Positions 17,177 through 26,200 of a stretch of DNA of 64,000 nt are shown piece after piece. The translations under genes and the position numbers were made by a program. Under the pieces are notes generated by a model, which saw only the letters and a program-made list of their open reading frames with translations, ran no database searches and had not been told where the DNA came from. Numbering within the stretch: the first letter of the stretch is position 1; every line of letters starts with the position of its first letter. The stretch covers positions 71,117-135,116 of the forward strand of contig CAYVAT010000005.1 of assembly GCA_964449165.1 (NCBI GenBank), given 5' to 3'. The DNA comes from CAYSCW01 sp964449165 (GTDB lineage: Bacteria; Acidobacteriota; Aminicenantia; Aminicenantales; Aminicenantaceae).

Positions 17177-17555
17177 CTTCCTCGCCTTTTTGCTTTTGTA
17201 TTTCCTCCTCGATCATTTTTTGAATGGCTTCCAGTTCCTCAAGGTTCATGTCTTTATCCCTGGCAAAGAAGGAGACCATTTCTTCAAAGGAATTGCTGAA
17301 GTAATTTTTCATGATGCTTCTCAGGTAGGCTTTTGTGTATTCTTCCTTGGAAATAAGGGGGTAATATTGATGGGCGTTTCCGTAAGCCTTGTGGGAGACG
17401 AATCCTTTCTTCTCCAGGATTCTGATGATGGTGGAGACAGTGTTGTAGGCTGGTTTAGGTTGAGGCAGATATTCGATGATATCTTTGACGAAGCCCTTTC
17501 CCACCTTCCATAGGATCTGCATGATTTGTTCCTCGGCTTTGGTAAGTTGTTTCAT
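17169..17555 (-). CDS. BlaI/MecI-family transcriptional repressor
   Basis: A 128-residue winged-helix repressor. It opens with MKQLTKAEEQIMQILWK, the classic start of the family, continues with the recognition region YNTVSTIIRILEKKGFVSHKAYGNAHQYYPLISKEEY and ends in an acidic helical dimer region. It would bind its own promoter as a dimer and be inactivated by the M56 protease encoded next. The ATG at 17555 is chosen over a TTG 6 codons upstream because that TTG lies upstream of the predicted transcription start. No ribosome site is visible, consistent with a nearly leaderless message. Confidence 0.92.
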   Translation of the reverse strand: MKQLTKAEEQIMQILWKVGKGFVKDIIEYLPQPKPAYNTVSTIIRILEKKGFVSHKAYGNAHQYYPLISKEEYTKAYLRSIMKNYFSNSFEEMVSFFARDKDMNLEELEAIQKMIEEEIQKQKGEEDE

Positions 17556-17564
17556 GGCGCTTAC

Positions 17565-17607
17565 AATATACAACTAACCATTTAGTTTGTCAACTAATAA
17601 ATTAGTT
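17565..17607 (-). promoter_or_regulatory. blaI-type promoter with two palindromic operators
   Basis: Read on the minus strand: TTGACA (17593-17588), exactly 17 bases, TATATT (17570-17565). Two perfect 16-base palindromes of form AACTAA-N4-TTAGTT lie at 17572-17587 and 17592-17607, centres 20 bases apart. The first fills the spacer between -35 and -10; the second overlaps the -35. Binding of the repressor here would block RNA polymerase. The predicted transcription start is near 17558, only about 3 bases before the ATG at 17555. Confidence 0.8.
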
Positions 17608-17650
17608 CTTTTATTGCCAGTCCTCCTTTCTTATTAATTAATACATCGTT

Positions 17651-17884
17651 TTAAGCAGTATCGTTGCGTTGTTGAAGTGATTGAATGTAAATGCGGGGAT
17701 ATTCTTGAGTACAGAAAGATAGAATTTGCTCTTCTCCTTTTATTTCCTTAATTCTTATCATATAATTTTTTGTTTTCCTTTTATCAGTATCTTTTTTACC
17801 TGCTTCTGTTAGGGCCAGAATTTTTCCGTTGGAATAGAGCTTGAGATGTATGATTTTTCCATCAAGATCCCTTACAGTATTGGA
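17651..17884 (-). pseudogene. Truncated coding remnant of unknown family
   Basis: An open frame of 77 codons with no ATG, GTG or TTG near its beginning, bounded upstream by TAG (17887-17885). The translation is strongly protein-like: it includes TVRDLDGKIIHLKLYSNGK, ILALTEAGKKD and IKEIKGEEQILSFCTQEYPR. It looks like the C-terminal end of a lost gene. The opposite strand of the adjoining stretch (about 17860-17973) also has a protein-like frame, LLTMSFGWAGTAALLFNW, so this 480-base gap before the epimerase gene is probably made of gene debris. Confidence 0.4.
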
Positions 17885-18053
17885 CTACTCACCATGAGCT
17901 TCGGATGGGCAGGAACCGCCGCCTTACTATTTAACTGGATGAAATATTATCCCGCATCACGGAAATGGGGATGATTGCAGGCTTATCTTGCGGAGAATTC
18001 ACTTGATCAGAAGCCAATATTTTAATAAGAGATAAAAGGGGAGAGATTAAACT

Positions 18054-19037
18054 GTGAAGTCGCTGGTGACCGGTGCGACGGGTTTTATCGGGTCGAATCT
18101 GGTCCGCTATCTCTGCAGCCAGAATCATGAGGTGAGAGCGATGGCGCGAGCGACTTCAAATTTATCTGAGCTGGAGGACCTTCCTGTTGAAATTTGTCAT
18201 GGTGACATCAGAGATCTTTTCCTTGTCCAGAAAGCAGTGAAAGGATGCGACTTTGTTTTCCACCTGGCCGGTTATGCAAAAAGTTGGGCCAGGGACTCCA
18301 AAATATTCCATGAGGTGAATGTCAAGGGGACTGAAAACGTGCTGAATGCATGCAGAAGAGCTGATGTGAAAAAAGTGGTGATGACTTCCACATCCATGAC
18401 CTTTGGTCCATCCGAAGGAGAGCCGAGAAACGAATTAGGAAAGAGAACAGAGGATTTCTTCTGTGATTATGAAAGAACAAAGTTTCATGCCGAGAAGCTG
18501 GCAGAGAGATTTGTCAAAGCCGGGCTACCAGTCGTTATCGTCCATCCTACACGAGTTTTTGGCCCAGGATTACTCAGCGAGGCGAATTCTGTAACCCGAA
18601 TGATAAAACTTTATTTAAAGCGAAAATGGCGCTTGATACTGGCGGATGGCAATACTGTCGGGAATTACGCCTTTATTGAGGATATTGTCCGTGGCCATTG
18701 GCTTACCCTTCAGAAAGGTCAGCCAGGAGAAAAATATATACTGGGCGGAGAAAGTCTGACTTATAACCGGTTTTTTGAGGTATTGGCAAAATTGTCCGAT
18801 CGCCATTACAGGATGATCCATGTGCCTGCCTGGATGGCATTGGCCTTTTCAAGAATAGAAGATTTACTTGCCCATGTGCTTGGAATTTATCCGCTGATAA
18901 CATCCCAGTGGGTGAGAATATTCATTAAAGACTGGGACTTTACTTCAAGAAAGGCAGAAAAGGAGCTGGGCTATCGGATCACTCCCTTCGAAGAAGCATT
19001 GCGAAAAACGCTGAATTGGATAGATGGAAAAGGATAA
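18054..19037 (+). CDS. NAD-dependent epimerase/dehydratase (extended SDR)
   Basis: A 327-residue cytoplasmic enzyme. The N-terminal Rossmann motif TGATGFIGSNL (about 5-15), the segment FHLAGYAKSW (about 75), the catalytic-region serine/threonines in MTSTSMTFG and the YERTKFHAEK motif (Y-x3-K, about residue 140) place it in the extended short-chain dehydrogenase family, closest by eye to dihydroflavonol-4-reductase-like and nucleoside-sugar epimerases. The substrate cannot be assigned. GTG start preceded by AAAGGGGAGAG. It stands alone between gene debris and the oligopeptidase gene. Confidence 0.9.
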   Translation: MKSLVTGATGFIGSNLVRYLCSQNHEVRAMARATSNLSELEDLPVEICHGDIRDLFLVQKAVKGCDFVFHLAGYAKSWARDSKIFHEVNVKGTENVLNACRRADVKKVVMTSTSMTFGPSEGEPRNELGKRTEDFFCDYERTKFHAEKLAERFVKAGLPVVIVHPTRVFGPGLLSEANSVTRMIKLYLKRKWRLILADGNTVGNYAFIEDIVRGHWLTLQKGQPGEKYILGGESLTYNRFFEVLAKLSDRHYRMIHVPAWMALAFSRIEDLLAHVLGIYPLITSQWVRIFIKDWDFTSRKAEKELGYRITPFEEALRKTLNWIDGKG

Positions 19038-19180
19038 CTCCTGAAGGTACAATAGAGTAAAACATCTTCACTCATCACAGGAATGAGGGAGCTATCTCAG
19101 TCATTTCCGCCATTTCAGAGATTGAACTTCCGCGCTAGTTGTGATAAAAGAAGTAATTTCAGAGGATATTCTGAATCAAT

Positions 19181-19202
19181 AAAGAGGGAATTTACCCTCT
19201 TT
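19181..19202 (+). promoter_or_regulatory. Hairpin directly upstream of the oligopeptidase ribosome site
   Basis: A perfect 8-base-pair stem, AAAGAGGG (19181-19188) and CCCTCTTT (19195-19202), with a 6-base loop. The AAAGGAGG ribosome site begins one base after it, and the ATG is at 19217. It could be a weak terminator for read-through, a 5' stabiliser of the message, or a structure limiting ribosome access. Confidence 0.5.
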
Positions 19203-19216
19203 TAAAGGAGGAAGAG

Positions 19217-21352
19217 ATGCAAAAAAAGAATTTTGTGCTGATTATTTTAGCACTCATGCTTATCCTCCCTTCTTGTCAGAGGGAGGCAGGGGAAAATCTT
19301 CAAGCTCAGTTAGAATATCCGGAAACCAGGAAGGTCGACCAGATAGACGATTATTTTGGCACCAAGGTCGAAGACCCATATCGTTGGATGGAGAATCTGA
19401 ATGATCCTGATGTAAAGCAATGGATAGAGGAAGAGAATACAGTCACCTTTTCCTATCTGGAGAATATTCCTTTCAGAGAGAAGATGCGCCAGAGAGTCAC
19501 CGAGATATACAACTATCCCAAGTATTCATCTCCTTTCAGGGCAGGAGATTATTACTTTTTCTACAAGAATGATGGGTTGCAGAATCAGTATGTGATTTAT
19601 ATCCAGAAAGGGCTGGATGGAGAAGCGCAGGTTTTCGTCGACCCCAACAAGCTGTCAGAGGATGGTACTACGAGGATTGGTCTGGTGGGTTTTTCCAATG
19701 ACAATCGTTACGTGACCATAGCCAGGTCTGAGGCAGGGTCTGATTGGGTGGAACTCAGGGTTATGGAGGTCGAAACCAAAAAAGAACTCAGCGACAGAAT
19801 CCAGTGGGTTAAATTCTCTGGTGCTTCCTGGCATGGCAATGGATTCTATTACAGCGGATATGAGAAGCCGGAAGAGGACAAAGAGCTATCGGCCAGAAAT
19901 AAGTATCAGAAAATTTATTATCATAAGCTGGGAGATCCTCAGACGAAAGATAATCTCATCTACGAGGATCGAGAACATCCGCTGCGCTATTTCGGTGTGG
20001 ATGTGACCGAAGGTGAAGAATATATGTTTTTATACATATCCGAAGGAACCCATGGTGTCGAGATCTATTATAAAAACCTTTCAGCGAAAGATAGTGATTT
20101 TAAACCTCTGATCCAGGGCTTTGAATACGATAGTTATGTCATCGATAATGTGGGTGACAAATTCCTGGTCTACACAAATGCCGAAGCTCCCGATTATAAA
20201 GTCGTTCTTATCGATCCCCAGAATCCGGGAAAAGAGAATTGGAAAACCGTCGTCCCTGAGAAGCCAGAAGTTTTGAACAGCGCCTCCAGCGCAGGAAACC
20301 AGCTGTTTTGTCGATACCTGAAGGATGCCCGTACAGAGGTCTATCAGTATGATATGGCGGGAAAGCTTATCAGGGAGATTGAACTGCCAGCGCTGGGAAC
20401 GGCAAGGGGTTTTTCGGCAAAGAGAGAGGACAAGATTCTCTTTTATACTTTTACCTCTTTCACATTCCCTCCCGTCATCTACAAATATGATATTGCAAAC
20501 GGAAAGTCGGAGATTTTCCGTAAGACTGAAATTGATTTCAATCCAGAGGATTATGTCTCCAAACAGGTCTTTTACCAAAGCAAAGATGGAGCCAGAGTTC
20601 CTATGTTCATCATTCACAAGAAAGGATTGGAATTGGACGGCAATAATCCGACTTATCTCTATGCATATGGAGGGTTCAACATCAGCATGCTTCCCTCCTT
20701 CAATTCCTCCATCATCGTCCTCCTTGAGAATGGCGGTGTGTATGCCATGCCAAATATCCGTGGAGGAGGCGAATATGGTGAAGAGTGGCATAGAGCAGGA
20801 ATGCTTCTCAACAAGCAGAATGTCTTCGATGATTTCATCGCTGCTGCCGAGTATCTGATTGCGGAGAAATACACTTCCCGAGAGAAGCTGGCTATTGCTG
20901 GAGCATCCAACGGCGGTTTGCTAGTAGGTGCTTGTATGACCCAGCGGCCGGATCTATACAGGGTGGCTTTCCCAGCGGTCGGCGTCATGGATATGCTACG
21001 TTACCACAAATTCACAGTTGGCTGGGGATGGAATGTGGAATACGGCTCAAGCGACGATGAAGTGAACTTCAAGAACCTTTATTCCTATTCTCCGCTTCAC
21101 AGCATTAAAGAGGGAGCCTCTTACCCTGCTACACTTGTGACCACAGCTGATCACGATGACCGGGTAGTACCGGCCCATTCTTATAAGTTTATTGCCACAT
21201 TGCAGGAGAAGCATAGAGGCACAAATCCCGTTCTTATCAGGATCGAAACCAGGTCTGGTCATGGCGCAAGCAACACGACCAAGAGAATCGAAGAGACCGC
21301 AGATAAGTGGGCCTTCATGTTCTACAACATGGGAATCAAGGTCAAATACTAG
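19217..21352 (+). CDS. Prolyl oligopeptidase, S9A family, lipoprotein
   Basis: A 711-residue serine peptidase that cuts short peptides after proline. An N-terminal lipoprotein signal ends in LPSC (Cys20), so it is anchored to a membrane in the periplasm, unlike cytosolic family members. The beta-propeller covers about 95-430 and the alpha/beta-hydrolase domain about 440-711. The triad is visible: Ser564 in GASNGG, Asp near 647-648 in ADHDDRVVP and His682 in SGHGA. NIRGGGEYGE (about 513-522) is the usual loop near the active site. The ATG is preceded by AAAGGAGG. Together with the other exported peptidases in the window it points to peptide feeding. Confidence 0.95.
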   Translation: MQKKNFVLIILALMLILPSCQREAGENLQAQLEYPETRKVDQIDDYFGTKVEDPYRWMENLNDPDVKQWIEEENTVTFSYLENIPFREKMRQRVTEIYNYPKYSSPFRAGDYYFFYKNDGLQNQYVIYIQKGLDGEAQVFVDPNKLSEDGTTRIGLVGFSNDNRYVTIARSEAGSDWVELRVMEVETKKELSDRIQWVKFSGASWHGNGFYYSGYEKPEEDKELSARNKYQKIYYHKLGDPQTKDNLIYEDREHPLRYFGVDVTEGEEYMFLYISEGTHGVEIYYKNLSAKDSDFKPLIQGFEYDSYVIDNVGDKFLVYTNAEAPDYKVVLIDPQNPGKENWKTVVPEKPEVLNSASSAGNQLFCRYLKDARTEVYQYDMAGKLIREIELPALGTARGFSAKREDKILFYTFTSFTFPPVIYKYDIANGKSEIFRKTEIDFNPEDYVSKQVFYQSKDGARVPMFIIHKKGLELDGNNPTYLYAYGGFNISMLPSFNSSIIVLLENGGVYAMPNIRGGGEYGEEWHRAGMLLNKQNVFDDFIAAAEYLIAEKYTSREKLAIAGASNGGLLVGACMTQRPDLYRVAFPAVGVMDMLRYHKFTVGWGWNVEYGSSDDEVNFKNLYSYSPLHSIKEGASYPATLVTTADHDDRVVPAHSYKFIATLQEKHRGTNPVLIRIETRSGHGASNTTKRIEETADKWAFMFYNMGIKVKY

Positions 21353-21436
21353 TCCTGAGTGATTGACTGAGTTTGTCACCTTTTTAACACCATAGATAGA
21401 GGATGGCATTCGTCCCGAAGCTTCATTTTTAATTGA

Positions 21437-21997
21437 CTAGGTGTTTTTTGGTTCGGTGAGCTTCGTGCCGCAATGGGGGCAAATCTTCCAGCTTTTTTCA
21501 ACGGGTTGCCTGCATCCAGGACAGACGAGCTGCAGCCGCGCTCCACAATGGGGACAGAAAGCGAAATTCAACTCTACTGGTTTTTGACATTCCGGACAAG
21601 GCTTTGTGGGTGGGGCACTCTTGATGGAAGGCAAAACATCAGAGCGAACAATGAGGTAGATCAGCAGTCCTATAAGATTGCCGATGAAGACAAGCAATGC
21701 CCATAAAACCCCGTTCATGCTCCGCCGTTCAGCATCACGGTAAACCCAGACTATAACGAGTATCCAGAGAGCTAGAAGAGCAAAAGAAAGGATAGAGATG
21801 AAGGTAAACTTGAAGAAGCCAAAAGGACCAAAATCAATCCCACCAATATTAGGCAATTTTGGTGTACAGATTACCTTGGAGATTCCTGGAAAGATCCCAA
21901 AAGGCGCTAAAATCAAGGGAGTTAAACGAAGGGCAAGTATGAGAATAAGGACTACCAGAAGGATAAGCCCGATTGTTTTTCCTGTTGAAGTTGCCAT
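21437..21997 (-). CDS. Membrane protein with PLDc_N-like segment and two C-terminal zinc ribbons
   Basis: A 186-residue protein with hydrophobic segments at about 8-35, 63-85 and 95-117. The stretch VYRDAERRSMNGVLWALLV is characteristic of the phospholipase-D-nuclease N-terminal (PLDc_N) membrane family. The C-terminal 55 residues carry two zinc-ribbon units, CPEC-x(13)-CPHC and CPGC-x(13)-CPHC, on the cytoplasmic side. The function is unknown. It is the third gene after the ECF sigma and anti-sigma genes, same strand with 58 bases between, so probably in the same regulon. Confidence 0.8.
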   Translation of the reverse strand: MATSTGKTIGLILLVVLILILALRLTPLILAPFGIFPGISKVICTPKLPNIGGIDFGPFGFFKFTFISILSFALLALWILVIVWVYRDAERRSMNGVLWALLVFIGNLIGLLIYLIVRSDVLPSIKSAPPTKPCPECQKPVELNFAFCPHCGARLQLVCPGCRQPVEKSWKICPHCGTKLTEPKNT

Positions 21998-22055
21998 CTC
22001 AAACCTCCTCTTTCATGCCTTTTTATCCTGGCCTGGCATGAAATCAATATGTGAT

Positions 22056-22568
22056 CTATAATGCATTGATGCTCTTGTTATGGGGTTCGAAGCCCTGATT
22101 TTTCATTCGATATTTCTGGAGAAGAATCGGTGAAAAACAGAGCATCACCGCGTTTTGAATCACCAAAACCAAAACTCCGACCAGAGGAAGTGGAAGGGGC
22201 TGATCTGAAGTCAGTCCCGTTATTAAAGGCAGCGTCAATATCAACGTCAAAACGGTAAGAGATACAAGCGCTACCCAGATATAGACGGGTATGGCAGGCG
22301 TGTGGATTCGAGTGCTGGTTTTTTCTTCTGGGTATAGAGACTTCCCCATCTGAACATGACAAAGATGCCGAGTGCGGCTTTCTACCTCGACGGAGGGGGA
22401 AGGGGGAGTTATTTCCTCGAGGTATGCACGGATTTTTTCCAAATCCTTCTGGAACTTTTGGCATCGGGGACATCGTGCTAAATGCTTTTCGATTCGTTTC
22501 CTTTGTTCTTCATTTAAATCTTGCTCAGATGAGTCGATGACCAATCGCTCAATGTTTTGACATTTCAT
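22056..22568 (-). CDS. Zinc-finger (zf-HC2) anti-sigma factor
   Basis: A 170-residue membrane protein. The N terminus contains the zinc-binding anti-sigma motif H-x3-C-x2-C in EKHLARCPRCQKF (about 28-40), and two transmembrane helices follow (about 94-120 and 128-150). Proteins of this type hold an ECF sigma factor inactive and release it when the envelope is stressed. The gene starts 15 bases after the sigma gene, the usual arrangement. Confidence 0.88.
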   Translation of the reverse strand: MKCQNIERLVIDSSEQDLNEEQRKRIEKHLARCPRCQKFQKDLEKIRAYLEEITPPSPSVEVESRTRHLCHVQMGKSLYPEEKTSTRIHTPAIPVYIWVALVSLTVLTLILTLPLITGLTSDQPLPLPLVGVLVLVIQNAVMLCFSPILLQKYRMKNQGFEPHNKSINAL

Positions 22569-22583
22569 CTTACTCCCTCCATG

Positions 22584-23192
22584 TCATGAGTTTGATTTTG
22601 GCTTATAATCTGCCAAGTCTCCCTGAAGACGCTTAACCGCCCGGTACATCAAAGACTTGACCGTGCCCAAGGGAATTTTGAGAATCTCACCGATCTCTGA
22701 TTGCTTGAAGCCCTCCATTTCCTTGAGAATGAAGACGAGACGCTGCTTGCGTGGCAATCTCGACAGTGCTAGAGAAATGGTCCTGCCTATCTCCAGATTA
22801 CCCAGTTCATTTATTCGGCTTGATGGTGTTCTTTCCGGATGATTAAAGGAATCCTTGCCTGCCTGGTGCAAGGTCGTAGATTTTTCCCGAAGGAACAGCC
22901 GTCTTATTCTCTGTTTTCGCAACATGTCCCGATGCAAGTTGACTGTGATGGTGAAAATCCAAGTTTTAAAAGTATGGAGGTCGGCTTTCTCGCGCCAATA
23001 TTTCACCACACGGAGCCAGGTCTCCTGGAAAAGGTCTTCTGCCTCCCCGCTGTTTCTGGTCAAATAAAAGGCGAAACCGTAAACAGGTGATTTGTATTTC
23101 TGGTACAGATTATCGAAAAGCAAGGTGTCTGATTGTATTCCCTTGTCTTCCACCTTGCCGCAATCGGCACTCATAACCATCTCTAGCGCCAT
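22584..23192 (-). CDS. ECF-type RNA polymerase sigma factor
   Basis: A 202-residue sigma-70 family regulator. Region 2 is seen at about 25-95 (LYQKYKSPVYGFAFYLTRN, AEDLFQETWLRVVKYW, FKTWIFTITVN) and region 4 at about 135-185 (LSRLPRKQRLVFILKEMEGF, SEIGEILKIPLGTVKSLMYRAVKRL). The start may be the ATG at 23192 or one of two internal ATGs within the first seven codons. A promoter of ECF type lies just upstream, suggesting the factor drives its own gene, the anti-sigma gene and the zinc-ribbon gene. Confidence 0.92.
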   Translation of the reverse strand: MALEMVMSADCGKVEDKGIQSDTLLFDNLYQKYKSPVYGFAFYLTRNSGEAEDLFQETWLRVVKYWREKADLHTFKTWIFTITVNLHRDMLRKQRIRRLFLREKSTTLHQAGKDSFNHPERTPSSRINELGNLEIGRTISLALSRLPRKQRLVFILKEMEGFKQSEIGEILKIPLGTVKSLMYRAVKRLQGDLADYKPKSNS

Positions 23193-23206
23193 CCTGCCTC
23201 AATAGA

Positions 23207-23234
23207 CAAGACGTTTGAGACACGAAAAAGTTCT
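23207..23234 (-). promoter_or_regulatory. ECF-type promoter of the first sigma operon
   Basis: On the minus strand AGAACTTTTT (23234-23225), 11 bases, CGTCTTG (23213-23207). This has the AAC...TTT and CGTC features of ECF-sigma promoters and the same spacing as the element before the second sigma operon at 35.5 kb. Transcription would begin about 8 bases before the sigma gene's ATG. Confidence 0.55.
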
Positions 23235-23279
23235 AGTCGGGATTAATAGTCTATTGGAGTTGCTAATTTTTAGAGTTAC

Positions 23280-26200
23280 TTATTTTTTCTTGACAGCCTT
23301 TTTCGGATAGACAGGTTTCTTCAGCTTTTTTGGAGGATTCTTTTCAAGTAGGTCGAGTATAACTTCTACAGCTTTCTCCAGCTGTGGATCCCCACCTGAG
23401 ACCATCTCATGAGGCTTGTTCTCGATATCATAATCAGGGTCTACGCCGTAGCCTTCGACATCCCACTGGCCTTGAGTATTCCATAACCCAAAGCTCGGTG
23501 CTGAAACAAAACCGCCGTCGATAGGCATTGGATTACCGCTCATGCCTATCAAACCACCCCATGTTCTCTTTCCAACCAGCGGTCCAAGCCCTGCTTTGCG
23601 GAAATAGTAAGGGAAAGCGTCGCCACCAGAACCTGCCCATTGATTGATCAGCATCACCTTCGGACCATCCTGAGCGAAAAATGGAGTTCGCCAATCCCGT
23701 TGATCCCGGCGCCCCCAGTAGTTGTAGATCGGCCGATTCAACAACTCGATGAAGCGATCAGGAATTTGACCTCCGCTGTTGAATCTCTCGTCGATGATCA
23801 AGCCCTCCTTCATGATCTGGGGAGTAAACTGGCGGACCAGTTCATTCTGGCCGTTAATGCTCGTGTCTGGAACATAGATATAGCCCACTCGGCCGCTTGT
23901 CGCCTCATCCACCTTTCGTCTGTTGCTTTCTATCCAGGCGAGGTTGCGGAGCCGGGATTCACTGGATAAAGGCTTGACAAGCACCTCCTGGGCGCCTTCT
24001 TTGTTAGGAGTGGAATTCACAGTCAGGGATACGACCTCCCCGGCGAGACCTTGAAAAGCAGCCCACGGATCCTTCGATGTGTCAAGAGGCTGACCGTTGA
24101 CCGCCAAGAGGTAGTCTCCTTTTTTGACCTGTATACCCGGATCTCGGAGAGGCGAACGTACCTCCACATCCCAGGGTGCACCCTCATAAATTTTTTTGAT
24201 CCTGTAAGCATTATTCTGATTATCCAGCTCAAAATCACAGCCCAACAGGCCCACCGAAATCCGCTTTGCCCGTTCTGTATCCCCTCCTCCGACATAACTG
24301 TGGGAAGAATTGAGTTCGGCTATCATTTCGCCGATCACATAATTCAAGTCTACACGGTCGACCACGTAAGGAATGAGAGCTCCGTAACGCTTCTTGATGG
24401 CCATCCAATCCACGCCATGCATATCAGGGTCATAGAAGAAATCTCGCTCTATTCGCCAGGCTTCGTTGAAAATCTGCCGCCATTCTTTCCTGGGGTTGAT
24501 CCAAGATCTCATCTTTCCCACGGCAATCTTGCCATCTCCGACTTTTTTTCCCGGGGCAAGATCGATAATGCCAAAAGCATTTTTACTTACATAGATGACT
24601 TTCTTTCCATCAGCCGAAATTTCAAAGGTATCGATTCCCGAGATGATCGTCTTCTCCTCGAGTTTATCAAAATCATAGTAGACCAATGTCCCGGAAGGAA
24701 CTCCCGGTTTAGCTGCACCAGAAGCGGGATACCTCAAGAAAACAACTTTTCCCTTCACAGCCCGCAAAGGCCCCACATTCTTGGCCTCCACAGGTACCTT
24801 GACCACTCTTTTCTCGAAGCCTTCGAAATCGATCTTTATTGGTTCTGGCTTCTTTTCTTCTTCTTTCTTTTCCTCCTTTTCAGCCTTTTTTCCAGGCTTA
24901 GAAGGCTTCTCCTCCTCTTTTCCTTTCTCCTCTTCTTCGACTTTCTCCTCATCGCTTCGAGGAGCAAGAAGAGACTTTAAGTCTTTCCTCAGGGTAGCCA
25001 CGTAGACATAGCTTGCATTAGGATAGATCCAGGTCGAATCATAATCGCCGTATACGGGCCTGAAGCTACGGTTGGAATAAAAGTAGAGATACTTTCCTTC
25101 GGGATCAAAGACAGGTGAAAAATCGTTATAATAATCACTGGTCAGCTGATACTTCTTTCCCGAATCAGAATCGTAAACCATGATTGCCCCGTTCATGTTT
25201 GATGTGCGGTTCATATAAGCAAGCCAGCGGCTATCAGGAGACCAGGAATAATTGCCAATTCTAGTCCATTCACCTTTATCAACCTTTTTCGTCTGGCCAT
25301 CATCAACATTAATGATGAATAGATTACCCGCCTTATCATTGTAAGCGATCTTCCGGCTATCAGGTGACCAGACGGGGGAGTAGTAGAATGATGGACTGGG
25401 CGTTTTGAGAATACGTGGCTCCCCCTTGCCGTCTGAGCGGCGAAGGTACAATTCGTATTCTCCTGTCGCATCGGAAAAATAGACAATCCACTTTCCGTCG
25501 GGTGACCAGGCGGGGAATCGCTCGGCCACTCCAGAGCTATTGGTCAGGTTTCGCACGCTGCCATGTTCTGCTGGTACTGTACAGATTTCTCCCCGGGCCT
25601 CGAAGACAGCTCTCTTTCCTGTTGGTGAGATTCCTCCGGAAGTGATGTTCTTGGAGAGGTTCTTGAGCTGTAGCCTTACATCGGGCAGATCTGCCGGTAC
25701 CTGGATGGATAGGAGGCGGGTTTTTTCATCCTGAAGATCTAAAAGATAAAGCTTCCCGCCGTTTTCAAAGACAATATCATCAGGCCCTAAACTGGGCCAT
25801 TTCACATCATATTCGGTGAATCGTGTGACTTGGCGCGCTTTTTTACTCTTCAGATCATAGGCCCAGATGTTGAGCTTCTGATTCTCATCCCGGTCGGAGA
25901 TGAAATAGATGGTTTCTCCATGCCACATGGGAACAGCGTCCGTGCCTTCAAAATCGGTAATCTTCTCTGAGATATTCTTGGAAAAATCGTAGAGCCAGAT
26001 ATCCCCGGCCATTCCTCCCCGGTAGCGTTTCCATGTACGGAATTGTCGGTTTATAAATTGGAAGGCTATACGCGTGCTATCGGGACTGAAAGAGCCGAGT
26101 TCACCATAGGGCAGAGGAAGTGCTTCCGATAAGCCTCCCTTGATAGATTGTTTGAAGAAGCGATGGAAACGGTAGGAAGGGCTGGTCATTAGCGAACGAT

